From positions 1-64,000 of the forward strand of contig NZ_JANIOA010000014.1 of the NCBI RefSeq assembly GCF_025175675.1: DNA of 64,000 nucleotides, given 5' to 3'. A model generated the notes under the pieces. It was not told the DNA's origin. It ran no database searches and saw only the letters and a program-made list of their open reading frames with translations. Shown piece by piece: positions 24,290 through 34,070 of this stretch (its first letter is position 1; each line of letters starts with the position of its first letter). The stretch is from Sedimenticola hydrogenitrophicus (lineage in GTDB: Bacteria; Pseudomonadota; Gammaproteobacteria; Chromatiales; Chromatiaceae). The translations under genes and the position numbers were made by a program.

Positions 24290-24634
24290 TCAGCCGATCT
24301 CCAGCAGCTCGACCTCGAACACCAGGGTCGCATTGGGAGGAATCACCCCGCCGGCACCGCGCGCGCCATACCCCAACTGGGGCGGAATGGTCAGTTTGCG
24401 CTTGCCGCCAATCTTCATCCCCTGCACGCCCTCGTCCCACCCACGGATCACCTGCCCGGCGCCCAGGGCGAACGAGAACGGATCGTTGCGGTCGAGACTG
24501 GAATCAAACTTGCGGCCATCGGTAAGCCAGCCGGTGTAGTGCACCACCACCCGCTGCCCCGCGGCGGCAACCGCCCCTTCACCTTCAACCAGCTCATCAT
24601 ATTTGAGGCCGGAGTCGGTCATTTTTTCTGTCAT
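24290..24634 (-). CDS. FKBP-type peptidyl-prolyl isomerase, cytosolic
   Basis: 114 residues from ATG 24634 ([20 protein letters not shown]), a single FKBP domain with all usual pocket residues: [57 protein letters not shown] and [14 protein letters not shown]. No signal peptide, so cytosolic. It assists protein folding at prolyl bonds. Located directly upstream of nadC with the stop and start almost touching. Confidence 0.94.
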   Translation of the reverse strand: MTEKMTDSGLKYDELVEGEGAVAAAGQRVVVHYTGWLTDGRKFDSSLDRNDPFSFALGAGQVIRGWDEGVQGMKIGGKRKLTIPPQLGYGARGAGGVIPPNATLVFEVELLEIG

Positions 24635-24712
24635 TACAGTGCCCTCGAGTCTAATAAATTTTCCTATTGTATACCGCCGGTGAACCCTACCACCAGCCGG
24701 AGCCGGGGCACC

Positions 24713-24737
24713 AAAAAAGACCCCCGCGAGGCGGGGG
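24713..24737 (-). terminator. Intrinsic terminator after the DUF1631 gene
   Basis: On the minus strand, the stem CCCCCGC-CTC-GCGGGGG is followed by TC and a T6 run. It lies 37 bases past the stop at 24774. Confidence 0.85.
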
Positions 24738-24773
24738 CTGTAACGGCACAGTAATTCACTCACACATTCACTT

Positions 24774-27044
24774 TCACGGTTCCTTCCCACCACCTGGCTT
24801 TTTCGACCCGGGCTTGTTCAGGGTCTCCACCAATGAGTTCAACGCCCGATCCATCAGCGGCACACTGACCTCGGGCAGCAGTACGGCTTTACCACTGCGC
24901 AGCCAGGCACCCAGCCCCTGCCGCGTCACCTCCGCCACCTTCATCCCCCGGCGATTGACGAACAGGCAGCTGCCACTGATGTTGCTGCGCCAGGAGAGTT
25001 TGGCGCGAATCACCGCCCCGTCCTCTTCGTTCAGCTCCAGCCAGGTACCCACATCCAGCTTCGCGGCCTGGGCATCGAAGGCATCGGGCTCGCTCACTAT
25101 CGGGGCACTGTGGGCATCTGCCGATTCCAGCACGATCTCCTCCATGACCTCACCGACCTCCTCGACATAGTCCTCTTCGTCCGCCTGCTGGGTATGGGTT
25201 TCATCCAGGGCGCGACCGCCGCGCAGACAGGCCAGATGACGTGCCTGCAGCCCCTTGAAGGCCCGGTTCATCTTGTGTTGGTTGTAGGAGATTCCGGAGA
25301 GACCGGCGCGCAACCCCTTGAGCAATTCGGGAATGGAACGCAACAGCTCCTGACGCTCGCTGTGGCTGGGTTTGGGCATCACGCTCCAGACCAGGCGCTC
25401 CATCAGGTTCACCGCATCCGACCACTCGTCACTCTCCCGCCCCTTGCGCAGATAGATTAGCAGCAGCACATCGTTCCAGCCGTCCCGTACCAGGTTCTGC
25501 ACCACGTCGGGCACGTCGCCGTAGTTGGACAGACAGCGGCCGATCTCATCCGCCACCTGGCGCTTGGCCTCGACCAGCGCCTCCTTGCCCTGGGTCACCT
25601 GAGTGGCCCGCTCCTCGGCCACATGGGCGCCGCGCTGCTCACGCTCGAGGAAGGCGGCAAACTGATCATACAGCTCATCGAACAGCGCCAGGTCATCGTC
25701 GAACTTGGTAAGGATTCGGTTCACCGCCGATTCAATCCGGGCATACAGGCCGTCGCCGCTGCGGCCGGACTCCTCGGTCCAGCCGATCGCTGCCTGGGCC
25801 ATGACATTGAGCAGGCGGCGTGCCGGATGCTCCTTGCGGCTGAAGAAGCTCTTGTCCAGGATGGCCACCTTGAGCATCGGGATCTGCAGCCTGGCCAGCA
25901 GGGCACGCATGGGGTCACTCAGACCGGGATCATCGAGAATGAACTCAAACAGCATGGAGATGACATCGATGGTGTCTTCATCCGCGCGGCCGATTGCCAT
26001 CCTGCCGGAGGCCGCCTGGCCGATCTGCGGCATCTTCAGCAGCGCGGTGCGCATGCTCCGGGCATCCATCACCGACGCGTTGGCCGCTTCCGCGATATTC
26101 CCCTGATGCTGCAGCACCGAGAGCGCCGACAGCAGGTTCACCGAATCGACATAATGAACATTTCCAGTGGGGGCCGTGCGGGATACCGGGCGTCGCTGCA
26201 GCAGCAACTGCTGCAGGGTGGCGAACACCTCGGCCTGCATCTCGGGATTATCTCCCGGGGCGTAGTCCTGGGTATCGGCAGCCGCGCCGCGGCCCGTGCT
26301 CCCGGTCGCCGGACCCTGGTAGGGTGAATTGCGCCGCATGGTTGGCTTGATACCCGGAAGGATTCCCGCCTTGGCCAGGGTAGCGTTGATCTGATCATAG
26401 AACGGACCAAGATGACCGATCAGCTCTTTTTCAAACTGCTTGTAGACCACCAGCCGGACCGGTAGCGTCACCTCCAGGGTGGCGATGGATTGTTCGAACG
26501 CGGCACACAGCGCGGCCGGGGCGAGCGGATTGCCGTCCTTGCCCATGGACACCCCGTGCAGCAGATAGCTGAATCGCTCGTCCAGGGCATAGAGATCACG
26601 ATAGTAGGTGTTGTTGCCCTTGGAGACCATGCCGCTGACGGCCAGCCCCTCTTCCAGTTCATCGCTCTCCACCAGGCCCAGCTGATCGCTGTCGAAGCCG
26701 GTATCCGGTGACCGGCTGGAGACGGCGGACGGTCCCTGGGTCCAGAATCGGTCGAAGCGGCCCAGCACGCCCTTGTTGAAGTTGCTCTGGATCGGCCCGC
26801 GTTCGCGCCGCAGAATGCGCATGGCTTCAAAATAGGCGGTCTGATTGTGATCGCTCCCGGCCTTGTCCGCCTGGGTATAGAGCACATCATCCAGCCGCTC
26901 GAACAGCGCGTCCATCCGTTGCGGCAGAAACTTGACCAGCAACTGCCGGCCCGCATTGATGGTGCCATGATAACCCGGTCTGAGGACGACCCCCTGCTCC
27001 CCCGAACGCTTACCTTCAAATGAAATTATCTTCCCGGCATTCAT
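24774..27044 (-). CDS. DUF1631 family protein
   Basis: About 756 residues from ATG 27044 ([14 protein letters not shown]). The protein has the DUF1631 pattern: [21 protein letters not shown] near the N-terminus, [35 protein letters not shown], a long helical middle, [15 protein letters not shown], and the C-terminal [24 protein letters not shown], which looks like a PilZ-related barrel. No membrane segment. Function unproven; family members are linked in some genomes to c-di-GMP-responsive processes. The longer upstream frame to 27287 has no start signal. The 27045-27313 gap contains no gene that I can support. Confidence 0.85.
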   Translation of the reverse strand: MNAGKIISFEGKRSGEQGVVLRPGYHGTINAGRQLLVKFLPQRMDALFERLDDVLYTQADKAGSDHNQTAYFEAMRILRRERGPIQSNFNKGVLGRFDRFWTQGPSAVSSRSPDTGFDSDQLGLVESDELEEGLAVSGMVSKGNNTYYRDLYALDERFSYLLHGVSMGKDGNPLAPAALCAAFEQSIATLEVTLPVRLVVYKQFEKELIGHLGPFYDQINATLAKAGILPGIKPTMRRNSPYQGPATGSTGRGAAADTQDYAPGDNPEMQAEVFATLQQLLLQRRPVSRTAPTGNVHYVDSVNLLSALSVLQHQGNIAEAANASVMDARSMRTALLKMPQIGQAASGRMAIGRADEDTIDVISMLFEFILDDPGLSDPMRALLARLQIPMLKVAILDKSFFSRKEHPARRLLNVMAQAAIGWTEESGRSGDGLYARIESAVNRILTKFDDDLALFDELYDQFAAFLEREQRGAHVAEERATQVTQGKEALVEAKRQVADEIGRCLSNYGDVPDVVQNLVRDGWNDVLLLIYLRKGRESDEWSDAVNLMERLVWSVMPKPSHSERQELLRSIPELLKGLRAGLSGISYNQHKMNRAFKGLQARHLACLRGGRALDETHTQQADEEDYVEEVGEVMEEIVLESADAHSAPIVSEPDAFDAQAAKLDVGTWLELNEEDGAVIRAKLSWRSNISGSCLFVNRRGMKVAEVTRQGLGAWLRSGKAVLLPEVSVPLMDRALNSLVETLNKPGSKKPGGGKEP

Positions 27045-27313
27045 AACTGGATTCCAATCGCTGCGTGTCTCATTCAGAATCGGCGGTACCCGAGCAAGGG
27101 TACCTCTACAGCATGGAGTCTGGACCCCGCCCGCCTCAGCTGTCGTGAGAGGCGTCACAAATAGCCAAAAGTCAAATAATTGCCACACAAAAGCGTGACT
27201 TGGCTCGCAGCTAACACGGCGGTCACGCACATTCCGGACACTCCACCGGGTCGGTTCCGCCCCCAAGCCGCCCAAAACAGAATACATTTCTGGTTAACTT
27301 CAAATTGTCCGTC

Positions 27314-28063
27314 ATGTATTGTTACGGCGTGAACAGGCTCATCCAACACTTCGGCAAGGCGCTGGCGGAAAGTATCCGCGATCTACTACCTATTGTAGTC
27401 GTAATTGGCTGTTTCCAACTGCTGGTCTTCCAGCAACCGATCCCCAATCTGGGCAAGCTGCTGCTGGGAACCGTGGAGGTGGTGGTCGGCCTGACACTGT
27501 TTGTGCAGGGACTGAAAATGGGCCTGTTCCCGATCGGCGAATCGATGGCCCATGATTTCGCCTCCAAGGGCAGCATCCTCTGGCTCACCCTGTTTGCCTT
27601 CGCCCTGGGATTTGGCACCACGGTCGCCGAGCCGGCGCTGATCGCCATCGCGGATGAGGCCGCCCGGGTGGCGGCGCTCGGCGGCATGATCAGTGAAGAC
27701 GAAACGGCGATACGCCACTATGCCGACGGCCTGCGCCTGACCGTGGCCGTCTCCGTGGGACTGGCCATCGTCATCGGCGTGATCCGCATCATCAAGGGCT
27801 GGCCGATACAGTATCTGATCATGGGCGGCTATGCCGGCGTGGTCATCATGACCGCCTTTGCCCCAGCCGAGATTATCGGCATCGCCTACGATTCCGGTGG
27901 CGTCACCACCTCCACCATCACCGTGCCGCTGGTCACCGCGCTGGGGGTCGGCCTGGCCAGCAGTATCCGCGGCCGCAACCCGATGACCGACGGCTTCGGC
28001 CTGATCGCCTTTGCCTCCCTCACCCCGATGATATTCGTCATGGGCTATGGCATGCTGCTGTAA
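27314..28063 (+). CDS. DUF1538 membrane protein A
   Basis: About 249 residues with six to seven membrane helices. Conserved segments include [36 protein letters not shown], and the C-terminal [16 protein letters not shown] plus [20 protein letters not shown]. This is the DUF1538 fold, a predicted transporter family with no proven substrate. The next gene is a paralogue and starts inside this gene's stop codon (TAATG), which suggests the two act as a heterodimer of half-transporters. ATG 27314 lacks a clear ribosome site; GTG 27329 is an alternative. Confidence 0.85.
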   Translation: MYCYGVNRLIQHFGKALAESIRDLLPIVVVIGCFQLLVFQQPIPNLGKLLLGTVEVVVGLTLFVQGLKMGLFPIGESMAHDFASKGSILWLTLFAFALGFGTTVAEPALIAIADEAARVAALGGMISEDETAIRHYADGLRLTVAVSVGLAIVIGVIRIIKGWPIQYLIMGGYAGVVIMTAFAPAEIIGIAYDSGGVTTSTITVPLVTALGVGLASSIRGRNPMTDGFGLIAFASLTPMIFVMGYGMLL

Positions 28064-28851
28064 TGAACTGGCTGTCTGATTTCTTCGGCACCCTCGCCGC
28101 GACCATTACCGACGTGCTGCCGATCGCGGCCATCCTGTTCGGCTTCCAGCTGTTTGTGTTGCGCAAGCAGGTACACCATCTGAAACAGGTGCTGACCGGT
28201 TTCCTGCTGGTGCTGCTCGGCCTCGCCCTGTTTCTGCAAGGTCTGGAGGGCGCGCTTTTCCCGCTGGGCAAACTGATGGCGGTACAGCTCACGGCGCCGG
28301 AGTTCCTCGGCATCAGCCAGACCGCGAACGAGCTCGGCAACAATTGGCAGCACTACCTCTGGGTCTACCTGTTCGCCTTCGCCATCGGCCTCACCACCAC
28401 CATTGCCGAACCCTCGCTGATCGCGGTGGCGATCAAGGCCAACCAGGTCTCCGGCGGCGCGGTCGGCACCTGGGGACTGCGCATCGCCGTGGCCCTGGGC
28501 GTGGCGATCGGCATCGCCCTGGGCGCCTACCGCATTGTCACCGGCACGCCGCTACACTACTACATCATCGCCGGCTACATCGTGGTGCTGATCCAGACCC
28601 TGTACTGCCCGAAGGCGATCATCGCCCTGGCCTATGACTCGGGCGGCGTCACCACCTCCACGGTGACCGTGCCGCTGGTGGCGGCCCTGGGGCTGGGCCT
28701 CTCCAGCACCATCCCCGGGCGCAATCCCATGCTGGACGGATTCGGACTGATCGCCTTTGCCAGCCTTTTCCCCATTATGAGTGTAATGGGCTACGCACAA
28801 CTCAGTGAATGGCTTGCCCGACGGGCAAGAGAGACCCGAGCGAGGGATTAA
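28063..28851 (+). CDS. DUF1538 membrane protein B
   Basis: 262 residues, paralogous to the preceding protein over its full length: [60 protein letters not shown] and LGLGLSSTIPGRNPMLDGFG. The shared glycine- and threonine-rich motif in both halves likely lines a substrate path. The C-terminus ends in a basic tail (RRARETRARD). Start overlaps the upstream stop by one base; the PII-like gene follows after 2 bases. Confidence 0.85.
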   Translation: MNWLSDFFGTLAATITDVLPIAAILFGFQLFVLRKQVHHLKQVLTGFLLVLLGLALFLQGLEGALFPLGKLMAVQLTAPEFLGISQTANELGNNWQHYLWVYLFAFAIGLTTTIAEPSLIAVAIKANQVSGGAVGTWGLRIAVALGVAIGIALGAYRIVTGTPLHYYIIAGYIVVLIQTLYCPKAIIALAYDSGGVTTSTVTVPLVAALGLGLSSTIPGRNPMLDGFGLIAFASLFPIMSVMGYAQLSEWLARRARETRARD

Positions 28852-28853
28852 CT

Positions 28854-29204
28854 ATGCATTTCAAACTGATCATTGCCCTCATTGAGGACAGCAAGACCAA
28901 TACCGTGGTGGATGCCGCCAAAAATGCCGGCGCCACCGGCTCCACCGTGATCAACCAGGCACGCGGCGAAGGGCTGCAGAAAAGCAAGACCTTCTTCGGC
29001 CTGAGCCTGGAGGTGCAGCGCGACATGGTGCTGTTCCTGGTGGAGGAGCACCTGAGCCGGACCATCCTCGAAACTATTGCCGAGGAGGGCGAGTTCGATG
29101 CCAAACCGGGCACCGGCATCGCCTTCCAGATCGATGTCGAGGACGCGGTCGGAGTCAGTCACCAGATCCGCCAGCTCACCAGTATCGTGGAGGACGAGTT
29201 GTGA
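28854..29204 (+). CDS. PII-like regulatory protein
   Basis: 116 residues with the PII ferredoxin-like fold: MHFKLIIALIEDSKTNTVVDAAKNAG at the start and GIAFQIDVEDAVGVSHQIRQ at the end, the latter close to the GlnB signature VFDVEDAVRIRTGE. The T-loop region is short (ARGEGLQKSKTFFGLSLEVQRD) and lacks the uridylylated tyrosine of GlnB/GlnK, and the TGKIGDGKIF nucleotide loop is replaced by EFDAKPGTGIAF. It is thus PII-like rather than GlnB. AGGGA precedes ATG 28854. By analogy with GlnK-AmtB and SbtB-SbtA it may gate the DUF1538 proteins. Confidence 0.85.
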   Translation: MHFKLIIALIEDSKTNTVVDAAKNAGATGSTVINQARGEGLQKSKTFFGLSLEVQRDMVLFLVEEHLSRTILETIAEEGEFDAKPGTGIAFQIDVEDAVGVSHQIRQLTSIVEDEL

Positions 29205-29599
29205 ACAGCCGGGAGATCATCCGCGTTAGGGATGTGATGAAAGCGAACGTCGATACCGTGGACGGCATGGACACGGTGGAGGCGGCATTGCGCAAGATGG
29301 ATCATGTCGAGACCAAGGTGCTGGTGGTCAACAAGCGGGACGAGAACGACGCCTACGGCATAGTCATGTTCTCGGATATCGCCCGCAAGGTGCTGGCCAA
29401 GGATCGGCCGCCGTCCCGGGTCAACATCTATGAGGTAATGACCAAGCCGGTGATCTCGGTCGAGCCCGACATGGACATCCGCTACTGCGCCCGACTGTTC
29501 GACCGCCTGCACCTGTCGCGCGCCCCGGTGATCAGCCAGGGCGAGGTGCTGGGGGTGGTGAGTTTCTCGGACATGGTGGTGAAGGGTATAAAAAAATGA
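29201..29599 (+). CDS. CBS-domain pair protein
   Basis: 132 residues forming a single Bateman module: CBS1 about residues 5-60 (VRDVMKANVDTVDGMDTVEAALRKMD, then KVLVVNKRDENDAYGIVMFSDIARKV) and CBS2 about 72-130 (VYEVMTKPVISVEPDMDIRYCARLFDR, APVISQGEVLGVVSFSDMVV). Such modules bind adenosine nucleotides. GTG 29201 overlaps the PII-like stop as GTGA, so translation is coupled. A second nucleotide-sensing part of the DUF1538 system is the natural reading. Confidence 0.88.
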   Translation: MNSREIIRVRDVMKANVDTVDGMDTVEAALRKMDHVETKVLVVNKRDENDAYGIVMFSDIARKVLAKDRPPSRVNIYEVMTKPVISVEPDMDIRYCARLFDRLHLSRAPVISQGEVLGVVSFSDMVVKGIKK

Positions 29600-30180
29600 G
29601 CCGAACGGGATGGTCGGGCTGGCTGGACTCGGCACGCCACTGCCCCTCGCCCAACCAGGACGAGCGCCCGGAATCCTGCGCGGTGGATCTGCTGGTGATC
29701 CACAACATCAGCCTGCCGCCCGATGAGTACGGCGGTCCCTGGATCGACCGGCTGTTCCTCAATGACCTGCCGCCGGATGCCCACCCCTATTTTGCCGACA
29801 TCCATCAGTTGCGGGTCTCCGCCCACCTGCTGATCCGCCGCGACGGCGAACGGGTGCAGTACGTGCCGCTGCAACGGCGCGCCTGGCATGCCGGCCACTC
29901 CTGTCACGCCGGGCGCGAGCACTGCAACGACTATTCCATCGGCATTGAGCTGGAGGGGAGTGACGACATACCCTATACCGAGGCCCAGTACCGGGTGCTG
30001 GCGGAGACGATCCGGGAGATCCAGCGACACTATCCGGCGATCAGCGACCAGCGGATCACCGGCCACTGCGACATCGCCCCGGGACGCAAGACCGATCCGG
30101 GACCGGCCTTCGACTGGGGGCGGCTGCGACGGCTGTTGGTGAAGTTTGAAGGTAACTACTCACCCGATTTATATACGTGA
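29596..30180 (+). CDS. ampD: 1,6-anhydro-N-acetylmuramyl-L-alanine amidase
   Basis: A 194-residue cytosolic zinc amidase that cleaves anhydro-muropeptides during peptidoglycan recycling. Signature segments: CAVDLLVIHNISLPP (zinc histidine), QLRVSAHLLIRRDGERVQYVP, RRAWHAGHSCHAGREHCNDYSIGIELEG and ITGHCDIAPGRKTDPGPAFDW with the second zinc histidine and zinc aspartate. ATG 29596 overlaps the CBS stop (ATGA). The last nine residues (NYSPDLYT and the preceding G) and the stop codon are read from the end of MITE copy C, so the native C-terminus has been replaced. Confidence 0.93.
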   Translation: MSRTGWSGWLDSARHCPSPNQDERPESCAVDLLVIHNISLPPDEYGGPWIDRLFLNDLPPDAHPYFADIHQLRVSAHLLIRRDGERVQYVPLQRRAWHAGHSCHAGREHCNDYSIGIELEGSDDIPYTEAQYRVLAETIREIQRHYPAISDQRITGHCDIAPGRKTDPGPAFDWGRLRRLLVKFEGNYSPDLYT

Positions 30181-30366
30181 TTGGCCTGCCTTGTTGGTCG
30201 ATCTTGATGGCGCCTCGAATCCGGCCCCATTTTCAGATCAAGCCTGCCCTTGTTTGAGCGAAGCGAGTTTGGGCAGGCGCTGAAAAGGGGGCCGGATTCG
30301 AGGATACAAGCCATCATGTGAGGCCGGCAAGGCAGGCCAATCACTTACAGACCGGTGAGTAGTTAC
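30152..30366. mobile_element. MITE copy C, inserted at the 3' end of ampD
   Basis: About 215 bp from GTAACTACTCACCCGATT to GGTGAGTAGTTAC with the same inverted arms as copies A and B. The left flank is GTTTGAAG (30144-30151), the same 8 bases that flank copy B, but the right flank CCCTGTTG does not match, so the duplication is lost or the copy has recombined. Confidence 0.85.
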
Positions 30367-30370
30367 CCCT

Positions 30371-30602
30371 GTTGATGGGTTACGTCGTGCCTCCTCCACC
30401 CATCCTACTCGCTAAATCAGGGAGTTAAGCACTGGGGCTGGCGGCGTAATCCGGGGAGTGAGGCGGAGGCGGAGTGCCCTGGATTCCGCCCGTTCGGGGT
30501 TGAGTGTCTGTCGAGGTTTCGTGGGGCGGGCTTCATCCAGGCTACAGTGCTCGCAGGAGTTGATGGGTTACGTCGTGCCTCCTCCACCCAGCCTACTCGC
30601 TA
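30371..30602. repeat. Direct repeat pair of 44 bp
   Basis: GTTGATGGGTTACGTCGTGC and the following 24 bases occur at 30371-30414 and 30559-30602 with one or two differences. The second copy contains the lspA stop codon. The sequence between them shows no gene. Confidence 0.8.
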
Positions 30603-31064
30603 GGGGTCGGTCTTACGCCCGACAAAGGCATCGACAAACATCAGCGCCACCCCCAGGGTGATAGCGATGTCCGCCACGTTGAACGCCGGCCAGTGGTAGG
30701 TCTGGTAATAGAAGTCGAGGAAATCGATGACGTGGCCGAACAGCAGCCGGTCCAGCAGGTTGCCCAGCGCCCCGCCGATTACCAGACTGAGGGATACCGC
30801 CAACAGCCGCTCGTGCCGCAACCGGGCGAGCCAGACGGTCAGGATCAGCACCACCACGGCCGCCACCAGGGCAAAGAACCAGCGCTGCCAGCCCCCCTGG
30901 TCGCTGAGGAAGCTGAACGCCGCCCCCTCGTTATAGGCCAGGGTCAGATTGAAAAAGGGCAGCACCGGGATGGTCTCATAGACCAGCAGACTGGACTCGA
31001 TCAGCTGTTTGCTGATCTGGTCCAGCACCACGATCACTAACGATAACCAGAGCCAACGCTGCAT
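30600..31064 (-). CDS. lspA: Lipoprotein signal peptidase
   Basis: 154 residues, inner-membrane aspartic protease that removes signal peptides from prolipoproteins. Four helices and the conserved boxes DQISKQLIESSL, NLTLAYNEGAAFSFLSDQGG, VIGGALGNLLDRLLFGHVIDFLD and AFNVADIAITLGV, with both catalytic aspartates (in NLLDR and NVADI). Start ATG 31064 has AGGGATCG upstream; the frame extends further but without signal. Last gene of the series murJ-ribF-ileS-lspA. Confidence 0.95.
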   Translation of the reverse strand: MQRWLWLSLVIVVLDQISKQLIESSLLVYETIPVLPFFNLTLAYNEGAAFSFLSDQGGWQRWFFALVAAVVVLILTVWLARLRHERLLAVSLSLVIGGALGNLLDRLLFGHVIDFLDFYYQTYHWPAFNVADIAITLGVALMFVDAFVGRKTDP

Positions 31065-31115
31065 GAGCCGATCCCTATTGTATGCTGTGGGTTGAACGAG
31101 ACGGGGCGCCACGAA

Positions 31116-33944
31116 TCAGGCAATCCGCCTGGTCTCGCCCGTGCCGTCCACATTTTCCACACAGCGTCCGCACAGGGTCGGATGGGCCGCATGGCTGCCC
31201 ACATCCTCGCGGTGATGCCAACAGCGGCCGCACTTCCCGTGCGCCGAGGCCCGCGCCAGCAGATGGACACCGGGGAGATCGGTCGCCACCGCCTCGGCCG
31301 GCTTCTCCTCCAGGTCGTGCACCCGGGCATAGGAGGTGATCAACACGAAGCGCAGCTCATCCTCCAGCTTCTCCAGATCGGCGCGCGCCTGCGCATCGCA
31401 GTAGAGATCCAGTTCGGCGTCCAGGGAGGAACCGATCACCCCGCCGGCGCGCAGCTGCTCCAGCTGTTTGCCCACCGCGGTACGGATCGCGATCACCCGG
31501 CCCCAGAACTCACGGTCGAAGCTGGCGTCCCGCTCCATCGGGAACAGCCCCTCGTACCAGGTCTCGACAAACACGGTCTCGCCGCGCTCGCCGGGGATGT
31601 ACTGCCAGATCTCGTCGGCGGTGAAGCTGAGGATCGGCGCCAGCCAGCGCACCATCGCCTCCATCACGTGATAGATGGCGGTCTGGCAGGAGCGGCGGGC
31701 GCGACTGTCGGCCCGGGTGGTGTACTGCCGGTCCTTGATGATATCCAGGTACAGCCCACCCATCTCCGGGCCGCAGAAATTGTGGATCTTCTGGATGATC
31801 AGATGGAACTGGTAGCCCTTGTAGGCCTCGATGATCTCGGTCTGCAACTGCAGTGCGCGATCCACCACCCAACGATCCAGCTCCACCATCTCGTCCGGCG
31901 CCACCCGGTCCCGAACCGGATCAAAGCCGCTGAGGTTGGCCAGCAGGAAACGGGAGGTGTTGCGGATGCGGCGATAGGCGTCGGCGGTCCGTTTCAGGAT
32001 CTCTTCGGACACCGTCATCTCGCCGCGGTAATCGGTCGCCGCCACCCAGAGGCGGATGACATCGGCCCCCAGCTGTTTCATCACCTCCTGGGGGCTCACG
32101 GTATTGCCCAGGGACTTGGACATCTTGTGCCCCTTGGCGTCGACGGTGAAGCCGTGGGTCAGCACCCCGGCATAGGGCGCCCGGTTGTGGATCGCCACCG
32201 AGGTGAGCAACGAGGACTGGAACCAGCCGCGGTGCTGGTCGGAGCCCTCCAGGTAGAGATCGGCCGGATAGCGCAGCTCCGCGCGCGGCTCCAGCACCGC
32301 GAAGTGGGTGACACCGGAGTCGAACCAGACATCCAGGGTGTCATGCACCTTCTCGTAATCCTGCGCCTGCTCACCCAGCAGCTCCTCCGGCTTCAGGGCG
32401 AACCAGGCCTCGATGCCCTCCGCTTCGATCCGTTGCGCCACCGCCTCGATCAACTCCGCCGTATCCGGATGCAGCTCGCCGCTGGCCTTGTGCACGAACA
32501 GCGCGATCGGCACGCCCCAGGTTCGCTGCCGCGAGATGCACCAGTCGGGCCGGCCGGCCACCATGCCCTCGATGCGGGCACGTCCCCAGTCCGGGGTGAA
32601 GGTGACCTTGTCGATCTCCGTCAGCGCGGTCTGGCGCAGCCCCTGCTGTTCCATGCCGATGAACCACTGCGGGGTGGCGCGGAAGATGATCGGCGTCTTG
32701 TGGCGCCAGCAGTGGGGGTAGCTGTGGGCCAGCCGCTCCTCGTGCACCAGGGCGCCGCGCGCCTTCAGCACCTCGATCACCTTCTCGTTGGCACCAAACA
32801 CGTGCTCGCCGGCAAACAGCGGGGTCCCCTCGACGAAGCGTCCGTCACTACCCACCGGGTTGTCCACCTCGAGGCCGTAGCGCCGGCCGACGATATAGTC
32901 ATCCAGGCCGTGCCCCGGGGCGGTGTGCACCGCACCGGTACCGGCATCCAGGGTGACGTGCTCGCCCAGGATCACCGGCACCACCCGATCATAGAAACAG
33001 TGTTTCAGCTTCAGGCCTTCGAAGGCATCGCCGCGGCCGTAGGCGATCACCTTGTAATCCTCGATACCCCAGCGCAGCATGCTGTCCTTGAGCATTCCCT
33101 CGGCGACCACCAGGCGCTCCCGGCCGTGCGCCCCGTTGGCCTGCACCACGACATAATCCAGCCCCGGATTCAGCGCCACCGCCTGGTTGGCCGGCAGGGT
33201 CCAGGGCGTGGTGGTCCAGATCACCAGGGAGAGCGGGCCTTCGCCATGGCCGCCAGGCATCGAGTGACAGCTTGACATCAGGGTCTCGGGATCGAGTACC
33301 TGGAAGCGCACATCGATGGCGAACGACTCCTTGTCCTTGTACTCCACCTCGGCCTCGGCCAGCGCCGAGCGGCAGTCGGTACACCAGTGCACCGGCTTGG
33401 AGCCCTTGTGCACATGCCCATTCCCGACAATGCGCCCCAGCGCCCGCACGATGTCCGCCTCGGTCTGGAAGGCCATGGTCAGATAGGGATTCTCCCAGTC
33501 ACCCACCACGCCCAGGCGCTTGAAATCGGTGCGCTGTTTGTCCACCTGCTTGTTCGCGTACTCACGGCAGGCGACGCGGAACTGGGCTGCCGTCACCTTG
33601 CCACCCGGCTTGCCGACCTTCTTTTCCACCTGCAGTTCGATCGGCAGACCGTGGCAGTCCCAGCCCGGCACGTAGGGGGAGTCGAGGCCATCCAGGCTGT
33701 GACTCTTGACAATGATGTCCTTCAGCACCTTGTTGACCGCGTGCCCGATATGGATCTCGCCGTTGGCATAGGGCGGGCCGTCATGCAGGATGAATTTGGG
33801 CCGGCCGGCGAAGACCTCGCGAATCTTGTGATACAGCCCCATCGCTTCCCAGCGCTTGAGCATCTCGGGCTCGCGATTGGCCAGGTTGGCCTTCATGGGA
33901 AATCCGGTACTGGGGAGGTTCAGGGTACTTTTGTAGTCAGTCAC
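31116..33944 (-). CDS. ileS: Isoleucyl-tRNA synthetase
   Basis: 942 residues, class I synthetase charging tRNA-Ile. Visible landmarks: [21 protein letters not shown] (HIGH motif near 68), the editing domain in the middle ([26 protein letters not shown]), [18 protein letters not shown] (KMSKS near 605), and a C-terminal zinc finger [24 protein letters not shown]. Length is normal for the bacterial eubacterial type. Lies between ribF and lspA in the conserved order. Confidence 0.98.
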   Translation of the reverse strand: MTDYKSTLNLPSTGFPMKANLANREPEMLKRWEAMGLYHKIREVFAGRPKFILHDGPPYANGEIHIGHAVNKVLKDIIVKSHSLDGLDSPYVPGWDCHGLPIELQVEKKVGKPGGKVTAAQFRVACREYANKQVDKQRTDFKRLGVVGDWENPYLTMAFQTEADIVRALGRIVGNGHVHKGSKPVHWCTDCRSALAEAEVEYKDKESFAIDVRFQVLDPETLMSSCHSMPGGHGEGPLSLVIWTTTPWTLPANQAVALNPGLDYVVVQANGAHGRERLVVAEGMLKDSMLRWGIEDYKVIAYGRGDAFEGLKLKHCFYDRVVPVILGEHVTLDAGTGAVHTAPGHGLDDYIVGRRYGLEVDNPVGSDGRFVEGTPLFAGEHVFGANEKVIEVLKARGALVHEERLAHSYPHCWRHKTPIIFRATPQWFIGMEQQGLRQTALTEIDKVTFTPDWGRARIEGMVAGRPDWCISRQRTWGVPIALFVHKASGELHPDTAELIEAVAQRIEAEGIEAWFALKPEELLGEQAQDYEKVHDTLDVWFDSGVTHFAVLEPRAELRYPADLYLEGSDQHRGWFQSSLLTSVAIHNRAPYAGVLTHGFTVDAKGHKMSKSLGNTVSPQEVMKQLGADVIRLWVAATDYRGEMTVSEEILKRTADAYRRIRNTSRFLLANLSGFDPVRDRVAPDEMVELDRWVVDRALQLQTEIIEAYKGYQFHLIIQKIHNFCGPEMGGLYLDIIKDRQYTTRADSRARRSCQTAIYHVMEAMVRWLAPILSFTADEIWQYIPGERGETVFVETWYEGLFPMERDASFDREFWGRVIAIRTAVGKQLEQLRAGGVIGSSLDAELDLYCDAQARADLEKLEDELRFVLITSYARVHDLEEKPAEAVATDLPGVHLLARASAHGKCGRCWHHREDVGSHAAHPTLCGRCVENVDGTGETRRIA

Positions 33945-34070
33945 TCTATTGCCTTGTCGCCGCTGGATCCAGCTGTGCGATCTGTCTGGTCAAATTTGGA
34001 TGGTTGCCGCCGCATGGCTCCGGTGCGAGGCTGCTGCGACAATTACACCACTGATTCAAATCCGATTCAC

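Noticed and set aside
31092-33275. 727-residue open frame on the plus strand
   Set aside because: Antisense shadow of ileS without any recognisable motif.
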